A stretch of DNA of 64,000 nt from Albifimbria verrucaria. Taxonomy: Eukaryota; Ascomycota; Sordariomycetes; Hypocreales; Stachybotryaceae. Position numbers and translations under genes: made by a program. The stretch covers positions 930,001-994,000 of the forward strand of contig JAHREC010000009.1 of assembly GCA_020081605.1 (NCBI GenBank), read 5' to 3'. The notes under the pieces are model-generated. The model made no database searches and was not told where the DNA came from. It worked only from the letters and a program-made list of their open reading frames with translations. Below are positions 57,352-64,000 of this stretch, in pieces (within the stretch, counting starts at the first letter, position 1; every line of letters begins with the position of its first letter).

Positions 57352-59425
57352 AGCGGGTATTTGCCTGCTTATGGACTAGAATCGATTGAGGACGCCGATG
57401 ATATGTTGGTCACTATCGACGACCATGTTTATCTGTAGAGGAAGAACTTGTAGGTTCAAAGGGGAGACATGGAACAAGGGCCATGCGTGTACGATTTTTC
57501 TACCGGGTGTACGAGTTTGTAACCATGTACATTGTTGTATAGAGTGAGGAGGAGATTCCCTGTATTTTGAGAGACACGGGACAAGAGAGAAAAAATACAC
57601 CGTTCAACGTTTATTCGAGCACAAGAGGGTAGGTAGAAGGTGAGGGGATGGGTGCATATACGATCTCCTGCGGGGAGCACATACAATGGACGGCGGTTGC
57701 GGGTCATTTCCTGGGCGGCGGAACAGTTTGTAGTCTTTTTTTCTTTCTCTCTTCTCGCTGTAGTTGTAATTCATCTCACGACTTGACGATGATGATTGGT
57801 TTTATGCTGGGCTTCTGTAAGTGACGTGGTTGTGTGCTGTATAATGGCTACCCTAGATAAGATGTCACAGAACGCCATGAGACAGACGCCTTGCCTCGAC
57901 CATTCGATAGGGACTATTGGTCGATAGCCAAGGGTCTAGCACTAAACCTATAGTTTCCTATGATTAGAGATGATCGTGCGATTCATCGTCTTGAGTCTGT
58001 CTAGGTAAAGTCTGTACGCCTCTCAGGCGGAATTATACCGGAAATACATAATCTCGGGAGTCATGTAAGCAGCAGCAGTGCCACCACCACCATCCGGAAT
58101 CACGCTACGACTGTGATTATGTCTCGTGACCAGCTTCACCGGTTGAAGCAATTAAATGAATCCAAGAACCTGCCTACTTGGGTAAATAATACGGCTGTGC
58201 GGGATGAAGAGTCGCCGCAGATGTGCTGGTTGTGTTACATCATGGGTGGTGGCTCTGAGGACGAGGCCCGGATTGAGCGGATGTGCTGGGCGGCCTTGTT
58301 GTCTCTTACTCGATGGTTACTCGATGAGAAATTATCTGATTACTCGATGCTTTGCTCCATCACGAGAAAAGAAGCACGGCCGGGGCTTACGCTTACTCGA
58401 CACTTACTCGATCCTCACCTCTCGCCGGCATTTGCATGAATCTTGTGCTGTTACCCAACTTTTACTCGATCAAAATACCCTGGACTGCCATTGCTGGCCT
58501 ACGATTGGTCTGCCGCATCGTGTCTCGTCCAGCTGCTTTGTCAGTCCGGAGTCCGCCGACGGTCTAGCAAGAAAGCAGGTAGTTGAATATGCAACTGTCC
58601 GAGGAACCGAAGAGAACTCTTATCTGGCTAACCTGCGAGCTAGTCTGTTTCCCCTCCAGCGAGGGCGAGGAGGGAAAAAAGTTGTCGAACTAGGCGGAAG
58701 CAGAGCGGCTACAAGGTTTTGATTCGACGGTGCTTAGCGTTTTACGTAGCGTTTTGCTCGAGGCTAGAAAAAGACGAGAGAGTCCCGATAAGCCGATAAC
58801 GCCACCATGCATGCAATGCAGTTGAGCAGCACACCATGGCCATCCTAGACATGCTGCGTCACAGCCCGGCTCTGCGTGGGAAGGTGAAGTGAGTACGTAG
58901 TGAGCTTGGCTTGTGTGTGTCCCTGTGCGTGTGTGTCGTCAAACTGATAAGCCAGACACACCTGATACGACCTGCCATCCATGTCGCACTCTTAGATAGA
59001 GACACCTAATCTGGGGGCGGAGCTTGGCTTTTTCTCGATGCGCAAACGATAATGCACCCCGCAGATCTTCGATAAGGAAAAGCACTTTGAGCGCCTTGTT
59101 TCCCTGGCCTGTTTCGTCTGTTTCTGTGCGTTGCCTTGGTCTTCCCTGCCAGCCCGTGTCATGGCTTAAGGGAAAGGGGGTGAGGCCTGTGAGGCTATTC
59201 CCGTCCAAGCCAGTCCTCCGGCTCCGGAGGAGGGGGCCGTCTTCGAGAATTAGCTGGCCGTCTCGCATGCCGAGGACGTAAGAGAAACTAGGAGCAATGC
59301 AAAGAAGGGGATGCTGACTAGAGTCCAGACCGTCAGTATGCCAGTACCGAGTATTTCTCTCGAGTAATCACCAATTTTTTCCTTTCACCCCTGCCCCTCC
59401 ACCCGTTGGGGCTTGGGAAAAGACC
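57352..59425. other. long intergenic stretch
   Basis: Open frames at 58113-58439 and 58204-58722 (plus) overlap in different phases, with no motif. A cluster of TTACTCGA motifs lies at 58306-58470. The zone 58.9-59.3 kb has open frames on both strands without support. Confidence 0.45.
58306..58470. repeat. cluster of six TTACTCGA motifs
   Basis: TTACTCGA starts at 58306, 58317, 58340, 58393, 58404 and 58462, five of them continuing as TTACTCGAT. Motifs 1-2 and 4-5 both have an 11-bp start-to-start distance. An 8-mer is expected by chance about once in 65 kb per strand, so the cluster is real, but its meaning is unknown. Confidence 0.7.
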
Positions 59426-59574
59426 CTTATCTGGCGGCGTAGAGACCCCACCAAGCTCGGCATTGTTGTCATGATGGACTGGAGATAAGCCCAGGCCATC
59501 AAAGACCTACTCAGACACGCCGGGGAACGCCGACTGTTTAGAAATAGTCTGGGGGCTGCTCCCGCCTTGATAAA
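59426..59574. promoter_or_regulatory. three HGATAR sites upstream of allantoinase
   Basis: AGATAAG on the minus strand at 59426-59432, AGATAAG at 59483-59489 and TGATAAA at 59568-59574 lie within 355 bp of the start codon. Nitrogen-control GATA factors (AreA/NIT2) bind HGATAR and activate purine-degradation genes. A TGAGTCA also lies at 59714-59720. Confidence 0.5.
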
Positions 59575-59778
59575 GGCCCTTGCTGCTGTGTGCCCGTCTG
59601 GCTCTTCTCTCCCGAAATAATATTCCTTTCGTACTCGTCGAATAAAACTGTGGCTGTCTTACTCTCGTATTGTGGTGATCGACTCATCGTGAATAGCTGG
59701 TGATCCTGTGACTGAGTCAACCACCGCTACTCACGCAAACTCTCACCCGCAGCTCGCAACACTACACACCTCGTCACT

Positions 59779-61417
59779 ATGACCGTCCTAAACTCCTCGC
59801 AGGAGCCTAGCCCTGTCACCGTCATCGTCTCTTCCCGCGCCGTCCTTACCCTGCCGGATAACTCCCTCGTCGTATCCCCGCTACCATCACCGTCTCCTCC
59901 CTCACCGGCAAGATCATCTCCATCCTACCAGAGGTTGTGCCCCGTGAGGCCTTCCCTCTACCATCGATTACGTCGACCACTCTCCCAAGGTCCTGCTGCC
60001 CGGTCTTGTTGATGCTCATGTGCACCTCAATGAGCCTGGCCGTACGGAGTGGGAGGGTTTCTGGACCGGTACCCAGGCCGCGGCCAGCGGTGGTGTGACC
60101 ACCGTTGTGGACATGCCGCTCAATGCCATCCCTCCAACCACCACTCTCAAGGGCTTCGAGGAGAAGCTGAAGGCGAGCCGCGGCCAGTGCTGGGTCGACG
60201 TTGGCTTCTATGGAGGTGTCATCCCCGGCAATGCCGATGAGCTGATGCCTCTGGTTGAGGCTGGTGTGAGAGGCTTCAAGGGTTTCCTGATCGATTCTGG
60301 TGTATGTGACTGCCCGGTCACCGTAGGTTAGAAACATGGCTAACAGCGATTCTGTAGGTCGATGAGTTCCCCGCCATTTCTGCAAACGACGTGGCTCTCG
60401 CCATGAAAACCCTCAAGGGGCCCCTACTACCCTCATGTTCCACGCCGAGATGCTACCCCGATCGCCGCCTCCGTGGGCGACGTTGTCCAGACCGGCGAGC
60501 CACCGCTGGCCCCTACCGGCGAGCTCTCCGCCTACGCCACTTTCCTCGAGTCGCGCCCACCCGCCTTCGAGACCTATGCCATCGAGGAGATTCTTTCGCT
60601 GGCGCATCTAGCTCCCGACCTGCAGCTGCACATCGTGCATCTGTCTGCAACCGAGTGCATCCCCATTCTCAAGGCCGCACGGGAACGCGGTGTCAAGATC
60701 ACTGCCGAAACATGCTTCCACTACCTCGGTCTGTCGGCTGAGGAGATTGAAAAGGGCGACACGAGACACAAGTGTTGCCCACCGATTCGCGAGGACAAGA
60801 ACCGAAACGGACTGTGGGAGGAGCTGGTGGCCGAGGATTCGTGCATCAAGACTGTGGTGTCAGACCACTCACCGTGCACACCCGAGCTCAAGCTTCTGCC
60901 AGGCCACCTGGACCGTAGCCGACCGCCCATGCCGCATACCGATTCTGGTATCGACGTGACGATCCCGTCGGAGCAGCGTCTGGTTAAGCCCATCGAGCGT
61001 AAGGCACGTGGCGACTTCTTCGCTGCCTGGGGTGGCATCTCCTCCGTCGGCCTCGGTCTGCCCATCCTGCACACCGCTGCCAAACAGCGCACCCACGCGC
61101 CCACAATCACTGACATCGCCCGTCTCTGCAGCCAAAAGACGGCCGAGCAGGTTGGGCTGGCGCATCGCAAGGGCGCGCTCAAGGTGGGCATGGATGCCGA
61201 CATTTGTGTCTTCGACGACGCGGCGGTGTGGACGTTCACGCAGGGCGATATGCGCTGGAAGAACCGTTGCTCGCCGTGGGAGGGCCGTGAGTTCACCGGG
61301 CGGGTGACTGAGACCCGGCTGCGCGGGCGCAAGGTATTCGAGCTGGGCCAGGGAGCGAACGGATTCGTAGTGAACGAGCCATTCGGTGAGTCCATTACGG
61401 AGAAGCGAACTGCTTGA
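59779..61417 (+). CDS. DAL1: allantoinase
   Basis: Allantoinase (EC 3.5.2.5) opens the hydantoin ring of allantoin to allantoate, a step of purine nitrogen recovery. Amidohydrolase hallmarks are seen: metal-binding [10 protein letters not shown] after LLPGLV, the carboxylated Lys in [12 protein letters not shown], His in HIVHLSA and in ETCFHYLG, and the catalytic Asp in [13 protein letters not shown]. Also typical are [30 protein letters not shown] and [11 protein letters not shown]. One 56-nt intron lies at 60302-60357. Four single-base losses in homopolymers break the frame (C runs 59876-59879 and 59954-59956, G run 60417-60420, C run 60456-60459); mending them gives a continuous 528-residue protein of the usual length. 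GATA sites upstream fit nitrogen regulation. Confidence 0.93.
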
Positions 61418-63506
61418 GCTGGCAATGGTGAAAATGAGGAGAACCATAGGGCTCGAGAGAGCTCAGGTACCCCACGTTTGAAGCATTTGCGAAGGAATGA
61501 AGGACAAGGACACACACGATGCCCTCAACTTTGACGACCATTCCATAATCTGATTCCGGGAATGGCATGATTTTGCATTATGAGTTGCACGGGCGGGCAA
61601 AGCACGGGAGTTTGGTCATTTATATTGGTTGGTGCAAGGTTATTGGCATGGTTCTGGATAATCGGCATCGCTTTGTTCGTTCAGCGATTGAATAGACTTT
61701 TTGATATCAAACGAGAACACGATGATAATAATACAATGAAAAACACAACATTCCAAGGTTGTTCGGACAGAGGCATAGGGTGCAACAAATGAGGAGTTTT
61801 GTAATTCAAGGGTCGACGTGATCATGTCGTCAACGTGCTGCTGGTGGTCCCGTGACCTCGAGTCTGGCAGCAACGTGGTTCCTCAGGCCTTGGATTCACA
61901 TGTACCTTTGCCAGGTACATCCATTTCACGATGCTGCAATCACCATAGTCACATCTCACGACAAGGAGACTTCAGCCTTCGTCCAAACCGAAACCGTCTC
62001 GACATTTCGCTTGCGAGTCCCTGGTCCTTGTCGCGGGAAACGCCAAACAAACGCCACTGCCAGACATTTAAATTGACAGCGGGTAAAGATTCTCCCATGA
62101 TCGAGCCACTCTCTCCATGACTCGAAACTTGCGCAGTATCGATCAATAGCCATGCGATCAATTCCCCATCGAGGCAACCGAGCCAGAAGCAAACATTGAC
62201 TTGTCACGTTTGCTCACATCCTCGCTTCGCAAGCGACGTGGGGACCTCGGAACTAGAAAGCTTTGTCCACTTACCACTTAGGCCGGCCGTTCCCACATCC
62301 TTAGGGGTATTGGTAGTCCCATCGATAAGCGAGCACTGAAATACTTTTTGGTGCTTTCGGATGCCTCTGGTTCCGAGCCTGGGCGCCGGGGCGTGATTGG
62401 ACGGAGCGGCCAAACGTGCCAAAGCCGGGGAGCCAAGGGCCGTGGCTGACCGTTGCAACACAACATGACCTGCAGCTAGAGCGTACGCTTACAAGACGAG
62501 GCCTTGCAAGAGCAGGGTGCTCTCCAGTGTGTGTGCGTTCCACAGACCATCAAGTTTGGTTGAGCCGTTGAGGCCCCTGTTCTGACACTTTACAGCAAAC
62601 GTGGGTTGATGTCCTGGTCATAGGGACCCATGATTCAAGTGGCGGCGTTGATGCGGATTTTGTCTTACCTTTGTTTGTTTCAAAGGGTCAACTTTATATC
62701 GAGCTCGAGCCTTCTCGAGGTCATCCCGTGAAGCTAGTGGTGTGGTCAAGTGTGGCTTTTGGCTGTCGGGAACATCCATGACGAAGCCAACTCTATCGGA
62801 CCTTTTACACTAACAAAACCAGCACAGATTCCTCATTCTGTTTTCTCTTGGACAAATAAGGAGCAAGCACCCGTATTGTTGGATTTGGGAATGTTCCGTT
62901 GCAACCCCTTATGTGAACCTGGTCCAGGAATATTTGGTACGCTCATTGCTGTAAGGCTAGAACAGCTCTCATCGGGCTCATCTCCTTCACCCCAGAAATC
63001 TCCCGATAGGTTGAATTTCCGTTTGCCCTTGCCGGCCTGGAACTTCGCTTGCATCTAGACCCACCTGATTTCGTTGCGCTGCAAGCTCCTACATACGGTT
63101 CGCTTAGCTGGCTGCGGGTCCAGTCATCAGACAGCGTTGCATCCCAAAAACGAGGGTGCTCGTCATTCAGAGCGCGCTCCTGATTTTTATTCTTCAGCAA
63201 AGAAAAAGGAGGAAAAAGGACCGCCGCCTCTCTGCTCCTCCGCCGTGCGACTGGCAGGATCCTGTTTCCTGCGCCGATCTTATCTGGCCCCGTTCATCTT
63301 GAAACTGCGAAGAACCGTGTCAAAGCGTCTTCTACATTCTGGCTTTCAGGACACGGTTTAGATCTGCATGTGAAGCACGCGCAGGCACAGCTTAAAGCCA
63401 GAAAAAGGAGCAACCAAGTTTTATTCGGACTCACTTACTTTACGAACAATAATGCCAGGACTATAATTACGCCATATCGATTGTAATCTGCTTCGGGGTG
63501 GTTATC
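61418..63506. other. intergenic and ABC-transporter upstream region
   Basis: No gene is supported. Frames such as 62750-63058 (plus, including VFSWTNKEQAPVLLDLG) lack a family or a start context. The last 80 bp before 63507 form the transporter leader. Confidence 0.45.
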
Positions 63507-64000
63507 ATGGCGACTAGCGAGAAGAACGAAGACCTGCCAGAGTCGGCTGTCGCTATTGATGTCGACAAAATCGAGCCGGCCAGCTCCAGGGATACCTCTG
63601 TTGAGCCATCTTCGAACCGAGTCGGCCTAGGTGAACGAAGGTTTTCCCTCTCCGGCGCTGGTAATCTTTCTCTCGACGATGTCCAGACTGTCGATGTCAA
63701 GATTCGCAACCTCTCTGTATCAGTCGACACGGCGCCGTCATTTCTGGAGCCCTCCACATATGCAGAATTGTTTGCATCCAAGTTCAAGACCACTCCGCGG
63801 GTGAAGAAGCTGCTCCATTCTGTTGATGCTGACCTCAAGCCCGGCACTCTCACTGCTATCATTGGCGGAAGCGGCTCTGGCAAGACGACCCTCTTGAACA
63901 CGCTGGCCGAGAGAATCACGAGTTCGCGATTATCCGAAGAAGGCCTGACTTTGTTTAACGGCCAGCTTGGAGTTCACAGCGTGCGCCATGCCTATGTGAT
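63507..64000 (+). CDS. ABCG (White-type) transporter, 5' part
   Basis: The open frame from 63507 reaches the window end (164 codons seen). It begins MATSEKNEDLPESAVAIDVD and has an acidic, Ser-rich lead. The nucleotide-binding domain then starts: VDVKIRNLSVSVD, VKKLLHSVDADLKPGTLTAI, and Walker A in IIGGSGSGKTTLLNTLAER. The placing of the ATP-binding domain at the N-terminus and the SVDADLKPG wording fit the ABCG eye-pigment-type subfamily; fungal members are often fused full-length exporters of about 1300 residues. The gene is cut by the window border, not truncated in the genome. Substrate unknown. Confidence 0.85.
   Translation, partial: MATSEKNEDLPESAVAIDVDKIEPASSRDTSVEPSSNRVGLGERRFSLSGAGNLSLDDVQTVDVKIRNLSVSVDTAPSFLEPSTYAELFASKFKTTPRVKKLLHSVDADLKPGTLTAIIGGSGSGKTTLLNTLAERITSSRLSEEGLTLFNGQLGVHSVRHAYV

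Noticed and set aside
58204..58722. 172-codon plus frame
   Set aside because: Overlaps another open frame in a different phase, has no motif, and covers the TTACTCGA cluster; not protein-like.
59846..60385. 179-codon minus frame
   Set aside because: Antisense to the 5' part of allantoinase and its intron; no motif.
60721..61515. 264-codon minus frame
   Set aside because: Antisense to allantoinase; GC-rich coding DNA often leaves such open antisense frames.

Overview
The window is nuclear DNA of a filamentous ascomycete. I infer a sordariomycete, probably Hypocreales. The evidence is the many short introns of about 40 to 90 nt with GTANGT donors and YAG acceptors, and the gene types: a Zn2Cys6 regulator, a STAND/NACHT protein, a CBM1-GH5 endoglucanase, DUF7730 and DUF7704 proteins, an aspzincin protease and an ABCG transporter. 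I see no rRNA, tRNA, CRISPR array or intact transposon. The species cannot be named from the sequence alone.

Positions 1-31 kb look like an accessory, gene-poor block. It holds three diverged copies (A 1.6-3.2 kb, B 7.9-9.4 kb, C 23.1-24.6 kb) and one decayed copy (5.8-6.3 kb) of an unrecognised protein family, two copies of a roughly 540-bp non-coding repeat (4.6 and 19.8 kb), a duplicated decayed coding fragment (about 1.0 and 16.75 kb) and a tandem-repeat tract (6.6-7.0 kb). Between these lie a DUF7730 protein, a secreted aspzincin-type zinc protease, a 618-residue secreted cysteine-rich protein, a GPI-type cupredoxin, two small membrane proteins and a 915-residue protein of unknown role.

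Positions 31-64 kb are gene-dense and mostly conserved metabolism: LYS1 (lysine), a secreted GH5 endoglucanase, three tandem RBR-type E3 ubiquitin ligase genes, an EBP/EXPERA sterol-isomerase-like protein, a NACHT protein, a GT8 glycosyltransferase, a Zn2Cys6 factor, a zinc-finger protein of ESCO/Eco1 type lacking the acetyltransferase domain, VMA12 (V-ATPase assembly), COQ1 (ubiquinone side chain), allantoinase (purine nitrogen) and the start of an ABCG transporter. Fitting promoter motifs are visible: TGACTCA before LYS1, GATA sites before allantoinase, ACGCGT boxes before the ESCO-type gene, and CreA-type sites before the endoglucanase.

A warning for any user: most conserved genes here carry one to four single-base frame breaks, nearly all in short homopolymers, mainly C or G, and nearly all cured by one extra base of the same kind. 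This pattern fits homopolymer undercalling in the assembly far better than mass pseudogenisation, so I annotate these genes as intact and give each break.
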